This document shows, piece by piece, positions 28,125 to 35,438 of a DNA stretch of 53,145 nt. The stretch's first letter is position 1. The number at the start of each line of letters is the position of its first letter. This DNA is from Prevotella sp. Its GTDB lineage: Bacteria > Bacteroidota > Bacteroidia > Bacteroidales > Bacteroidaceae. Under the pieces are notes generated by a model. That model was not told the origin of the DNA and did not search any database. It saw only the letters and a list, made by a program, of their open reading frames with translations. Position numbers and translations under genes: made by a program. The DNA lies in the NCBI GenBank assembly GCA_017548605.1, contig JAFYZT010000012.1, positions 1-53,145 on the forward strand, in the 5' to 3' direction.

Positions 28125-28613
28125 ATGAAGATTGCTATTATTGCAGCGGTGGCGAAGAATCGTGCCATTGGCTATAAAAACAAGCTGTTATATTGGTTGC
28201 CAAATGACCTTCGACGTTTCAAGTCATTGACCACGGGACATACCATCATTATGGGCAGGAAAACTTTTGATTCCTTGCCGAAAGGAGCATTGCCCCATCG
28301 TAGGAATATCGTGCTTAGTCGCTGTACAAAGGCCTTGCCAGGATGTGAATGTTACGCTTCGCTGGAAGAGGCGTTTGCTCACTGCGAAGAAGATGAGGAA
28401 GTGTTCATTATAGGTGGAGCAAGTGTCTATAAGCAGGCTATGCCATTGGCTGACAAGCTTTATCTTACCGAGGTGGATGATGAGCCGACACAGGCCGATG
28501 CTTTTTTCCCGCCGTATCAAGAATGGGAGAAAGAGAAAGAAGAATGGCATGACACTGATGAGCATCATGCCTTTCGATATGGTTTTGTGGATTACATCAG
28601 GGGTAAAGAGTAA
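28125..28613 (+). CDS. folA: Dihydrofolate reductase
   Basis: 162 residues. Reduces dihydrofolate to tetrahydrofolate with NADPH, closing the cycle opened by ThyA. Seen: AAVAKNRAIGYKNKLLYWLPNDLRRFK (short form: WLPNDLRRFK with the catalytic Asp), GRKTFDSLPKGALPHR for NADPH binding, and EVFIIGGASVYKQA. It ends 5 bp from the stop codon of the convergent Lrp-type gene, with no obvious terminator between. Confidence 0.97.
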   Translation: MKIAIIAAVAKNRAIGYKNKLLYWLPNDLRRFKSLTTGHTIIMGRKTFDSLPKGALPHRRNIVLSRCTKALPGCECYASLEEAFAHCEEDEEVFIIGGASVYKQAMPLADKLYLTEVDDEPTQADAFFPPYQEWEKEKEEWHDTDEHHAFRYGFVDYIRGKE

Positions 28614-28618
28614 GAGGA

Positions 28619-29095
28619 TTAGTCTTCATCGACAGGGAAGTCGGTGACAGGCAGTTGGCGTTCTATAGCCGCATTGAACGAAATGACCGTCTCGCTTCGT
28701 GACAAGCCTAAGGGCTGCAGTTGGTCATGAATGATATTCAGGAGATGGTGGTTATTCCGGGCATAAATTTTAATGAACATGTCAAACCCGCCTGTGGTAT
28801 AATGACATTCCACCACTTCAGGTATTTTCTTCAGTTCTTCAACAACGCGGTCGAAGTGTTCCGGATTTTTCAGGAACAGTCCGATATACGCACATGTTTC
28901 ATACCCTATCTTTTCCGGGTCGATGACAAACTGGGAGCCTTTAATGATGCCCAGGCTTGTCAGTTTTTGTATCCTTTGATGGATGGCAGCTCCACTCACG
29001 TTGCAAACACGTGCGACCTCAAGAAATGGAATTCGTGCATCCTCTGCGATGAGTTTGAGGATTTTTTTGTCTAATGCGTCTAAACGATGTGCCAT
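28619..29095 (-). CDS. Lrp/AsnC-family transcriptional regulator
   Basis: 158 residues from ATG 29095 (MAHRLDALDKKILKLIAED); the longer frame to 29179 overlaps its own promoter. An N-terminal winged helix-turn-helix (FLEVARVCNVSGAAIHQRI) is followed by the RAM ligand-binding domain (GFDMFIKIYARN). Such proteins sense amino acids and form octamers on DNA. Target genes cannot be deduced; autoregulation is common. No amino acid operon is adjacent. Confidence 0.92.
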   Translation of the reverse strand: MAHRLDALDKKILKLIAEDARIPFLEVARVCNVSGAAIHQRIQKLTSLGIIKGSQFVIDPEKIGYETCAYIGLFLKNPEHFDRVVEELKKIPEVVECHYTTGGFDMFIKIYARNNHHLLNIIHDQLQPLGLSRSETVISFNAAIERQLPVTDFPVDED

Positions 29096-29148
29096 ATTAA
29101 TAGGGTTTGAAAATTGAAGATTAAGGGTGATTATTATTATTTGTTTGG

Positions 29149-29180
29149 CAAAGATACACCAAATAATTATTATTTGCAAA
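29149..29180 (-). promoter_or_regulatory. Lrp-type gene promoter
   Basis: On the minus strand TTTG (29177-29180), 20 nt, TATCTTTG (29149-29156): a full consensus match, giving a leader of roughly 45-50 nt before ATG 29095. Confidence 0.85.
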
Positions 29181-29217
29181 TTTTAAGGGGCAAAAAGTAA
29201 CAATTTATCATCAAACA

Positions 29218-29240
29218 TCCCCTCCTTTCTACAGGAAAGG
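29218..29240. repeat. Short C-rich hairpin, copy D
   Basis: CCCCTCCTTTC, then GAAAGG (CCTTTC 29224-29229 pairs with 29235-29240). A reduced relative of the other hairpin repeats, just beyond the stop of the exbD gene, where it could act as a weak terminator or 3' end stabiliser. Confidence 0.45.
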
Positions 29241-29270
29241 TATAATAGAAGAGAAAAATGGGAGGAGAAA

Positions 29271-29771
29271 TTAGGGGCGTTTAGCAGATGTTTCGGTGGC
29301 AGAGTAGTTGATACGTAGAGCATTGGCACGACGTAATTGTTGTTTCACGTCGGTGATGAGTCCCATATTAGTATTTCTATCTGCTTTGATGCTAACGGTC
29401 ATGTTAGGTAAATCGGCAGGATTCATTCGTTCCCTCTCTGCTACGATGTATGGTGCAATCTCTTCGATACGAGCAATTTTGTCATTGAGTTGAATATGTT
29501 GTGATACCGACTCCTGCCCCCTCCCCGTGGATGAGGTAACTGTATGCTGAGGGGTGTTGAATGGTTTCCCAATATGGATATAGGAAACAGCTGTTTTCTT
29601 TGTGAGTCGTGTCAGTTCTGTTCCTTGTGGCATTTTGTATTGTACCTTCAGCGTCACCTTTCTCATATGAGTGACAATCATAAAGAAGAAAAGGACCGTG
29701 AAGATGAGGTCTGGCATTGATGCCGTGTTGAGTTGAGGTACCCCACCCCTTTTGTGGCGGTATATTCTCAT
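29271..29771 (-). CDS. exbD: ExbD/TolR-family biopolymer transport protein (second copy)
   Basis: 166 residues: a short cytoplasmic N-terminus, a single membrane span (MPDLIFTVLFFFMIVTH) carrying the proton-path aspartate D21, and a periplasmic domain. With ExbB it converts proton motive force into movement of a TonB-like partner at outer-membrane receptors. The 4-nt ATGA overlap with the preceding exbD gene indicates translational coupling. No tonB gene is in the cluster. Confidence 0.88.
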   Translation of the reverse strand: MRIYRHKRGGVPQLNTASMPDLIFTVLFFFMIVTHMRKVTLKVQYKMPQGTELTRLTKKTAVSYIHIGKPFNTPQHTVTSSTGRGQESVSQHIQLNDKIARIEEIAPYIVAERERMNPADLPNMTVSIKADRNTNMGLITDVKQQLRRANALRINYSATETSAKRP

Positions 29772-30403
29772 GGCTGTACCTCCTTTCCTGTTTGTGATGA
29801 CGTGACAGTGCTCGGTGACGGTTGTTTGTCATCTAAATAAATTTCACTGACACGCTGTGGGTAATATTCCCGGAGTGCTGTTTTTTGGTTATCGTCACAG
29901 CCGGCGTAGGATTGGTGGAAGCGCTGTTGAGCCAATTTGTCACGAAGCTGTCGATAAGTGGCAACGATGATGTTTTGCACCTTAAAGTAGAGGTCGTAAC
30001 TGCTATTGCGCGCTGCCTCCAGTTGTATAACATGTCTGTCGGTGATGTTACATCTTCCGAGAAGAGGAATGTCGCGTGACCGCTTTTCCGGCAGTGTATC
30101 GCTGTTGTTTGGGTTATCGATGAAACAGAGAAGCCTGTTTCCAAGCTGTCGAGTGCTCATCCGTGTTCCATTAACAAGGAGTTGATCATCTTCGTTGATG
30201 GTTACCTGCAAAACATTTCGTTGGCTGACATCTCTTTCCTGCATCAGTTCGTTTTCTGTGATAGGCGGCAGCTGTCGAGTCAGTCCCTTGTCGATGTCCA
30301 TGGACGTGACGACAAGAAAGAGAATGAGCAGCATGAACGATATGTCGGCCACGGATGCCGTGTTCAGCTGTGGTACGGTTCTGCGCTGTCGGAATGAAAA
30401 CAT
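29768..30403 (-). CDS. exbD: ExbD/TolR-family biopolymer transport protein (first copy)
   Basis: 211 residues; N-terminus TVPQLNTASVADISFMLLIL has the conserved aspartate D20 at the start of the membrane span. The periplasmic part is longer and more charged than in the second copy, ending in a Ser/Thr/Pro-rich tail (KQPSPSTVTSSQTGKE). Pairs of exbD genes after exbB are common in Bacteroidetes, probably forming a mixed complex. Starts 28 bp after the membrane-protein gene. Confidence 0.88.
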   Translation of the reverse strand: MFSFRQRRTVPQLNTASVADISFMLLILFLVVTSMDIDKGLTRQLPPITENELMQERDVSQRNVLQVTINEDDQLLVNGTRMSTRQLGNRLLCFIDNPNNSDTLPEKRSRDIPLLGRCNITDRHVIQLEAARNSSYDLYFKVQNIIVATYRQLRDKLAQQRFHQSYAGCDDNQKTALREYYPQRVSEIYLDDKQPSPSTVTSSQTGKEVQP

Positions 30404-30431
30404 TTTACCAGTTAGGAGTGACTAAAAGGCT

Positions 30432-30941
30432 CTAAGGAGCAGTATTGTGTCGTGAGCGCCATGTAGCGTAGAGTGTAGCGATTATGGCTGCGGTAAGCAG
30501 AACAAGGATGGAGCATACGAACATATCCGCCGTTTTGAGCCAAAAAGAATTGGTAAAGCTGTTTCCGTTGACCATCATCGTCTTATTTGACCCGAAGAGC
30601 CATGCGAGCACCATAAGCAATATGGTTCCTCCTGCGACTGCCAATGCTATTCGTCGTGCCGGTATGCCATTGTATGACGATGCATCTTCATCACGCATTC
30701 GCGAGGTCTTTATCAAGCTCCATACAGCCACTACAATTGCCGTGAAAAGTAGAAGAAGCACAAAGGCGACCACCATCCCCGTGAGTAACGGTTCGCGGAA
30801 ATTTGGGTTTTCCGCATAGGGACGATTATAACCTACAAGGAAAAAAAGGACAAACACTACGGCAATTACTACCAGCAATCCGTAGCTCGTCCATCGTGCC
30901 ACTTTTTCTGCGTTCCAATCACGCAACGCATATTGTTTCAT
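30432..30941 (-). CDS. Four-span membrane protein of the exb cluster, function unknown
   Basis: 169 residues with four hydrophobic spans (about 17-38, 52-72, 95-113 and 137-158) separated by short charged loops, both termini probably cytoplasmic. Its start codon overlaps the exbB stop (ATGA), and exbD follows by 28 bp, so it is made in step with the energy-transduction complex and is a candidate accessory subunit. I do not recognise a named family. Confidence 0.75.
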   Translation of the reverse strand: MKQYALRDWNAEKVARWTSYGLLVVIAVVFVLFFLVGYNRPYAENPNFREPLLTGMVVAFVLLLLFTAIVVAVWSLIKTSRMRDEDASSYNGIPARRIALAVAGGTILLMVLAWLFGSNKTMMVNGNSFTNSFWLKTADMFVCSILVLLTAAIIATLYATWRSRHNTAP

Positions 30942-31762
30942 CTTTTTCCTTGGTATTTGACAAGCGCATCAAGCAGTGAAATGGCTGTTTCCTCCATCTC
31001 CGCCGTGAGACGTTCTATCTTGGTTAGGATATAGTTATAAAATATTTGCAGTATGAGTGCCGCAATGATACCGAAGATGGTAGTGATGAGCGCCACCTTC
31101 ATACCCGCCGCCACGATGGTAGGACTGATATCACCTGCCGTCTGTATCTGGTCAAAAGCCATAACCATGCCGATAACCGTCCCGAGAAATCCAAGAGATG
31201 GTGCAATGGCGATGAACAGCGTTATCCACGAGCACCCTTTTTCGAGGTTTGCTGCCTGCACGGCGCCGTATGCCGCCACCGAGCGTTCCACCTCGTCAAT
31301 AGGTTCATTGGCCCGCACCAGCCCTTGGTAACATATCGACGCTACGGGACCGCGAGTGTTTCGGCACATATCTTTCGCGCCGTCGATGTCACCCTCAAGA
31401 ATTTTAGCGTCAACGTCGGCGATGAACCGTTTTGTCTTTATCTCCGAAAGACTGAGGTAAATGATTCTTTCAATACAGAAAGCCAGTCCAATGACCAATG
31501 CCAGCGCCACGAGAGACATGAAACCTGCATTACCTTCAATGAATTTGGTTTTGAGCGACTGATGCAGTCCTCCGCTTTCCATGGGTGCCACAAGCGTGTC
31601 AGCCTCTTGCAGTGCCGCTTCATCAAGAGCTATGTCAAGCGAATCATCAGCATTCTGTTCGGCTGTCTCTGATAGTACAACAGTTGTGTCGCTTTGTGCT
31701 ATTATTGGCGTTGCACATAAGAAGAGCAACGCCAAGAAACATGTTTGTAAAAATTTCAACAT
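30938..31762 (-). CDS. exbB: MotA/TolQ/ExbB proton-channel protein
   Basis: 274 residues from ATG 31762 (MLKFLQTCFLALLFLCATPIIAQ), which gives a signal-like N-terminus and an acidic periplasmic stretch of about 60 residues before the first channel span, as often seen in Bacteroidetes. The three-span core includes GCSWITLFIAIAPSLGFLGTVIGMV (short: APSLGFLGTVIGMV) and GISPTIVAAG-like sequence DISPTIVAAGMKVALITT. It forms the stator pentamer with ExbD. First gene of a four-gene operon. Confidence 0.92.
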   Translation of the reverse strand: MLKFLQTCFLALLFLCATPIIAQSDTTVVLSETAEQNADDSLDIALDEAALQEADTLVAPMESGGLHQSLKTKFIEGNAGFMSLVALALVIGLAFCIERIIYLSLSEIKTKRFIADVDAKILEGDIDGAKDMCRNTRGPVASICYQGLVRANEPIDEVERSVAAYGAVQAANLEKGCSWITLFIAIAPSLGFLGTVIGMVMAFDQIQTAGDISPTIVAAGMKVALITTIFGIIAALILQIFYNYILTKIERLTAEMEETAISLLDALVKYQGKR

Positions 31763-31786
31763 GATAATATTGTATTTTCGTCGTGG

Positions 31787-31794
31787 CAAAAATA
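31787..31794 (-). promoter_or_regulatory. exb operon -7 box
   Basis: TATTTTTG on the minus strand, followed by CC, 25 nt before ATG 31762. A near-match TTCG lies about 20 nt upstream in place of TTTG. Confidence 0.6.
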
Positions 31795-31848
31795 CGAATA
31801 ATCTTTTATAATCACGAAAGATTTGGGATTATATAGATTTTTTTAATA

Positions 31849-33498
31849 TCAGATGACCTCTATGCCCAGTTGTTCGCACAGTTTGAGGCTCATCTCCTTG
31901 AGTTTAAATTTCTGGATTTTTCCTGAGCCTGTCAGTGGGAACTCATCGATGAAGAAGACATATTTGGGAATCTTGTAACGAGCAATCTTTCCACGGCAGA
32001 ACTCCTGCACATCCTCAGGGAGCATCTTCACGCCCTCCTGGAGGATGATGAAAGCACCCACCGCCTCACCATATTTCTTCGAAGGCACGGCAGCCACCTG
32101 CACATCCTTGATGCCCGGCATGTGGTAGAGGAATTCCTCTATCTCACGTGGGTAGACATTCTCGCCGCCACGGATAATCATGTCCTTGATACGTCCCGTG
32201 ATACGGTAGTAGCCCTGTTCATCCTTAATGCCGAGGTCACCTGAGTGGAGGAAACCATTCTTGTCAATCACCTCAGCAGTAGCTTCGGGATTCTTATAGT
32301 ATCCTTTCATCACATTGAATCCCCGACAACACATTTCTCCCTGGACACCCACGGGACACTCCTCGCCAGTCTCCGGATCGAGCACCTTCACCTCAACGAA
32401 AGGATAGTCGCGACCTACCGTTGTGCAACGTTGTTCAAAGGTATCAGTGAGACAGGTGTGCGTCATTCCCGGCGAACTCTCCGTCAGACCGTAGACGCTG
32501 GTGATGGTCATGAACATTTTCTCGGATACCCTTTTCATCAGTTCTATCGGGCATAGCGACCCTGCCATGATGCCAGTGCGCAGGCAGCTCACGTCGAACA
32601 TGGAGAACATAGGATGGTCGAGTTCGGCAATATACATCGTGGGCACGCCATAGAGTGCCGTACACCGTTCCTTATGAATTGATGCGAGCACCACCAACGG
32701 GTCGAACTTCTCCACCATCACCTGCGTACACCCATGTGTGAGACAGTTCATCGTAGCAAGCACTACACCGAAACAGTGGAACAGTGGCACACAGACACAT
32801 AGTTTGTCCTGATCGGTGAAGCCCATGGCCTCACCTGTGAAGTAACCATCGTTAGCAATATTATAATGTGTGAGCATGACGCCCTTGGGAAAACCTGTAG
32901 TGCCAGAGGTATATTGCATGTTGACCACATCGTGGCACGTGACACTTTCCTTGGCTTGTGAGAGCGTCTCGTCGTTGATGTTCTGTCCGAGCAACAACAA
33001 TTCCGCCGTATTATACATACCCCGGTATTTCTCCATGCCAATGAAAACCACGTTTTTGAGATAGGGAAAACGTTCACTGTTGAGATGTCCCCGTTCGCAC
33101 TGTCGCAACTCCGGCAACATCTTATAGGTCATATCAACATAATCACATTCCCATGTACCGTCGGTAATGCACAACGTATGCATGTCGGAGTCCTTACACA
33201 AGTATTCCAATTCCGCCTGTTTATAGTTCGTGTTAACTGTGACAAGTACCGCCCCTATCTTCGCCGTGGCATAAAGAAAAGTGAGCCAATCGGGTACGTT
33301 GGTGGCCCATATGCCTACGTTGCTCCCCTTTTTCACACCGATGGCAAGCAACCCCTTAGCCAAGTTATCGACCCTTTGATTGAACACACTCCATGTGAAG
33401 CGCAGATTACGATCAGAATAGACAATATATTCACGGTCGGGTGTTGTCTCAGCCCAATGTTCGAGCCAGCCGCCGAGGGTACGTTCGGATAATTGCAT
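31849..33498 (-). CDS. AMP-forming acyl-CoA synthetase (fatty-acid--CoA ligase)
   Basis: 549 residues of the adenylate-forming family. It activates a carboxylic acid as acyl-AMP and transfers it to CoA. Seen: P-loop [25 protein letters not shown], the hinge region [19 protein letters not shown] and the C-terminal catalytic lysine motif [12 protein letters not shown]. The chain length of the substrate cannot be judged. It follows the XRE-cupin gene by 98 bp on the same strand; the two probably form a unit in which the regulator senses a related metabolite. The leader has 7-nt repeats. Confidence 0.92.
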   Translation of the reverse strand: MQLSERTLGGWLEHWAETTPDREYIVYSDRNLRFTWSVFNQRVDNLAKGLLAIGVKKGSNVGIWATNVPDWLTFLYATAKIGAVLVTVNTNYKQAELEYLCKDSDMHTLCITDGTWECDYVDMTYKMLPELRQCERGHLNSERFPYLKNVVFIGMEKYRGMYNTAELLLLGQNINDETLSQAKESVTCHDVVNMQYTSGTTGFPKGVMLTHYNIANDGYFTGEAMGFTDQDKLCVCVPLFHCFGVVLATMNCLTHGCTQVMVEKFDPLVVLASIHKERCTALYGVPTMYIAELDHPMFSMFDVSCLRTGIMAGSLCPIELMKRVSEKMFMTITSVYGLTESSPGMTHTCLTDTFEQRCTTVGRDYPFVEVKVLDPETGEECPVGVQGEMCCRGFNVMKGYYKNPEATAEVIDKNGFLHSGDLGIKDEQGYYRITGRIKDMIIRGGENVYPREIEEFLYHMPGIKDVQVAAVPSKKYGEAVGAFIILQEGVKMLPEDVQEFCRGKIARYKIPKYVFFIDEFPLTGSGKIQKFKLKEMSLKLCEQLGIEVI

Positions 33499-33536
33499 GT
33501 TAAGTTTGAGGTTTGAGAATTGAGGTTTGTTGTTTA
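33499..33536. repeat. Short 7-nt-period repeat in the ligase leader
   Basis: On the minus strand AACCTCAA, TTCTCAA, ACCTCAA lead into the start codon, with AACAACA upstream. The pfkA leader (2644-2675) has the same vocabulary: CTCAAAAC, CTCAAAC, CTCAAAAC, TAAACAAC. Confidence 0.6.
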
Positions 33537-33596
33537 GAGTGACCTTGTGATATTATACAAACCCGGTAATTATAATATATAGTTTAAAGTTTATGT

Positions 33597-34181
33597 TCAG
33601 AAGGGGATGTAAACAACTGCGAGGATTTTCGCCGACTGTCCTTCAGCACCGTGTACATGGTGCATGACGATGGAGTCGTAGAAGATGCTGTCGCCTTTTC
33701 GAAGTGTATATTTCTCCTTACCGTATGCTATCTCCACTTCGCCTTCCATGACGAAAATAAACTCCTCACCCTCGTGTGCAGAGAGTTTAAAGTCGCGCTC
33801 TTCTGACGGTTGAATGTCAATGATGAATGGTTCCATGTGTCGTCCTGCCTTTTGTTTTGCCAGGGAATGATATTCCATGTGCTTTCGTGCGTCGGTGGAA
33901 TCATTGGAGAAACTGATGCTGTCGTTCTGCTCTCTCTCCTCGGCTCTGCAGACTACAGGTCCCAATTCATCGTTATCATCGAGGAAGGTACCCAGTCGTA
34001 CCCCGAGGGCCCGTGCTATCTTGATGAGTGGTCCGAGCGACGGCAGGTATTGGTCGTTCTCGATGGATGTGATTTGTTCTACGGACAGTCCACTACGCTC
34101 CGACATTTCCTGTAGCGAGATATCCTTTGTTTCCCTTAGTCCCTTGATTTTGGAACCTACGACAGAATGATTGTTAGTCAT
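33597..34181 (-). CDS. XRE-family regulator with cupin sensor domain
   Basis: 194 residues from ATG 34181 (MTNNHSVVGSKIKGLRE). The N-terminal helix-turn-helix (ISLQEMSERSGLSVEQITSIEN) is followed by a linker and a C-terminal cupin barrel (HEGEEFIFVMEGEVEIAYG, LRKGDSIFYDSIVMHHVHG) that should bind a small ligand. It lies directly upstream of the acyl-CoA ligase gene. The inverted repeat CAAATT-N6-AATTTG around its likely transcription start (34214-34231) is a possible autoregulatory site. Confidence 0.92.
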   Translation of the reverse strand: MTNNHSVVGSKIKGLRETKDISLQEMSERSGLSVEQITSIENDQYLPSLGPLIKIARALGVRLGTFLDDNDELGPVVCRAEEREQNDSISFSNDSTDARKHMEYHSLAKQKAGRHMEPFIIDIQPSEERDFKLSAHEGEEFIFVMEGEVEIAYGKEKYTLRKGDSIFYDSIVMHHVHGAEGQSAKILAVVYIPF

Positions 34182-34213
34182 AAATATTACGTGCAAAAAA
34201 TATACTTTTGTAT

Positions 34214-34243
34214 CAAATTGTTACAAATTTGGGTGCAAAAGTA
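34214..34243 (-). promoter_or_regulatory. XRE-cupin gene -7 box and inverted repeat
   Basis: TACTTTTG on the minus strand (34236-34243) matches the -7 consensus. Just downstream is CAAATT (34214-34219), 6 nt, AATTTG (34226-34231), a perfect 6-bp inverted repeat placed over the expected start of transcription. Confidence 0.55.
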
Positions 34244-34315
34244 ATAAATTATTTTCAAACAGCGGAAAAAATGGATATAAATTGTTTGGATAGGTGGTAT
34301 GAAATATATGTAGAA

Positions 34316-34350
34316 AGAAAAAATGGCAGCCTCGAACAAGGGCCGCCATT
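34316..34350 (-). terminator. Terminator of the small 34.4-kb transcription unit
   Basis: On the minus strand AATGGCGGCC, a 9-nt loop, GGCTGCCATT (10 bp with one G-U pair), then TTTTTT. A textbook intrinsic terminator pointing away from any known gene on that strand except the 39-codon ORF upstream. Confidence 0.85.
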
Positions 34351-34396
34351 AAAGGCTGTCATAATAGACAAAATATCGGGGATGTATCCGTCCGAC

Positions 34397-34516
34397 TTAA
34401 TAGGCAAAATAACCGTACCAGTGGCGGGTGTACATCGAAGGCATGGAACCAATTTTCAGTGTGGCCTTCATCGACTCTTCAAAGAGTATGGCAAAACGCT
34501 TCATATACTTTTTCAT
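34397..34516 (-). CDS. Small ORF (39 codons) in its own transcription unit
   Basis: Minus-strand ORF with the N-terminus MKKYMKRFAILFEESMKATL and the C-terminus ending HWYGYFAY. It begins about 20 nt after the expected start of a perfect consensus promoter and ends about 45 nt before an intrinsic terminator, making a transcript of roughly 220 nt. The peptide is basic and rich in Met, Lys and aromatic residues, without a clear membrane span. I do not recognise it; the unit could instead be a small regulatory RNA. A 145-codon frame on the opposite strand overlaps it completely but has no good promoter. Confidence 0.5.
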   Translation of the reverse strand: MKKYMKRFAILFEESMKATLKIGSMPSMYTRHWYGYFAY

Positions 34517-34543
34517 GACAATATGGTTTTGAGTTTGACACGA

Positions 34544-34574
34544 CAAAAGTACATCTTCAACAGGTGGTGTCAAA
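34544..34574 (-). promoter_or_regulatory. Promoter of the small 34.4-kb transcription unit
   Basis: On the minus strand TTTG (34571-34574), 19 nt, TACTTTTG (34544-34551): exact consensus for both elements with normal spacing. Confidence 0.8.
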
Positions 34575-34668
34575 GCGAAAGAGCCTATTATTTCTCAAAT
34601 CGTTGCGACACAAAGCGCGAAATGCGACAAAGCGAGGAAAGATAGTGCAAATTTGTCGCAAAGGAAAG

Positions 34669-34697
34669 CCCCCCCCCTTCCCCCTCCCAAAGAGGGG
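34669..34697. repeat. C-rich hairpin repeat with C9 tract, copy E
   Basis: Nine consecutive C (34669-34677), then TTC and CCCCTC, a CCAAA loop and GAGGGG (34681-34697). It lies past the stop of the secreted-protein gene at 34734. The homopolymer is prone to slippage, but no coding frame uses it. Confidence 0.6.
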
Positions 34698-34733
34698 ATG
34701 AGAAATGAGGAGAGAAGATGAAGAAGAACGAGG

Positions 34734-35267
34734 TTATCTTACCAATTCCTTACGTGCGGTGCCGTCGGAAAGTGTAACGATGTTGACACCCTCGGTTGGT
34801 TGGTTGAGTTTGACTCCTTCGATGGAATAGCGCGAAACCTCGGAGGTAGGATTTATAGGATTGTCATTGGGTGTTGGAGAGATGGGATGGACTGATGATG
34901 TGGGAGACCCGTTGTAGACACCGATAATGACATTTGGGCTGAGGCAAAATGCTTTGGGTGAGATGTAGACCACCGTTGAGGGAATGTACACTCGAGTGGT
35001 GTTTTCAGGAATGGCATAGTCGGTGATGGCCTGAGTGCCCTCCTTGACATAGAAGCCATAGTATGTGCCGTTTGAAAACGCTTTGACAAGTGTTGAACCA
35101 TCCTCGGTATAAAGACCATAAGAAGTAAAGGCCACATTTCCATCTACCGCTTGTTGTGAGAGGACGTCGAAAGGCCCATACACTCCACCTCTATCGTCAA
35201 TGGGAGCTTGTGACCAAGCCTGAAGACCCATGAAGGAACAAACAAGGAACATCAATACTTTTTTCAT
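34734..35267 (-). CDS. Secreted protein with BspA-like segment and type IX-like C-terminal tail
   Basis: 177 residues from ATG 35267 (MKKVLMFLVCSFMGLQAWSQ signal peptide); ATG 35276 is an alternative. The middle contains one or two strands like BspA repeats (TTRVYIPSTVVYISPKAF). A Pro/Ser/Asn-rich linker leads to a tail YSIEGVKLNQPTEGVNIV followed by DGTARKELVR. That tail resembles the short C-terminal sequences of many Prevotella surface proteins (YSxxGxKL...GxNI...DGxxxKxxV), which may direct type IX secretion. It has its own promoter: CTTG, 20 nt, TATTTTTG on the minus strand at 35298-35329. Confidence 0.75.
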   Translation of the reverse strand: MKKVLMFLVCSFMGLQAWSQAPIDDRGGVYGPFDVLSQQAVDGNVAFTSYGLYTEDGSTLVKAFSNGTYYGFYVKEGTQAITDYAIPENTTRVYIPSTVVYISPKAFCLSPNVIIGVYNGSPTSSVHPISPTPNDNPINPTSEVSRYSIEGVKLNQPTEGVNIVTLSDGTARKELVR

Positions 35268-35297
35268 AGTTGTCATAGTTTGGTTGATTTCTAAGGG

Positions 35298-35329
35298 CAA
35301 AAATAAATAATAGTTAGGAAAAATACAAG
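35298..35329 (-). promoter_or_regulatory. Promoter of the secreted-protein gene at 34734
   Basis: Minus strand CTTG (35326-35329), 20 nt, TATTTTTG (35298-35305), about 30 nt before ATG 35267. Confidence 0.7.
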
Positions 35330-35398
35330 AAGTAAGGATTGAATTTTATTGACGGATAATTATGTCAGGTAAAATTTCATTATATTGTATTTTTTGAT

Positions 35399-35406
35399 TA
35401 TTTTTG
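35399..35406 (+). promoter_or_regulatory. -7 box of the gene at 35439
   Basis: TATTTTTG followed by CAATG, 32 nt before the start codon. A TTTC near 35375 could stand in for the -33 element. Confidence 0.6.
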
Positions 35407-35438
35407 CAATGATTATCTACTACTAAGACTTAAACAAT

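Noticed and set aside
34318-34540. 6S RNA or SRP RNA
   Set aside because: The 5' and 3' ends of the small transcript are not complementary as in 6S RNA, and the SRP apical motif is absent.
34208-34645. 145-codon plus-strand ORF over the small 34.4-kb unit
   Set aside because: It overlaps entirely a promoter/ORF/terminator set on the minus strand, has no consensus promoter of its own (only an isolated -7-like TACTTTTG), and its sequence shows no recognisable domain.
34669-34677. Phase-variation tract (C9)
   Set aside because: No coding frame or promoter uses the tract; it lies past the end of a gene within a hairpin repeat.
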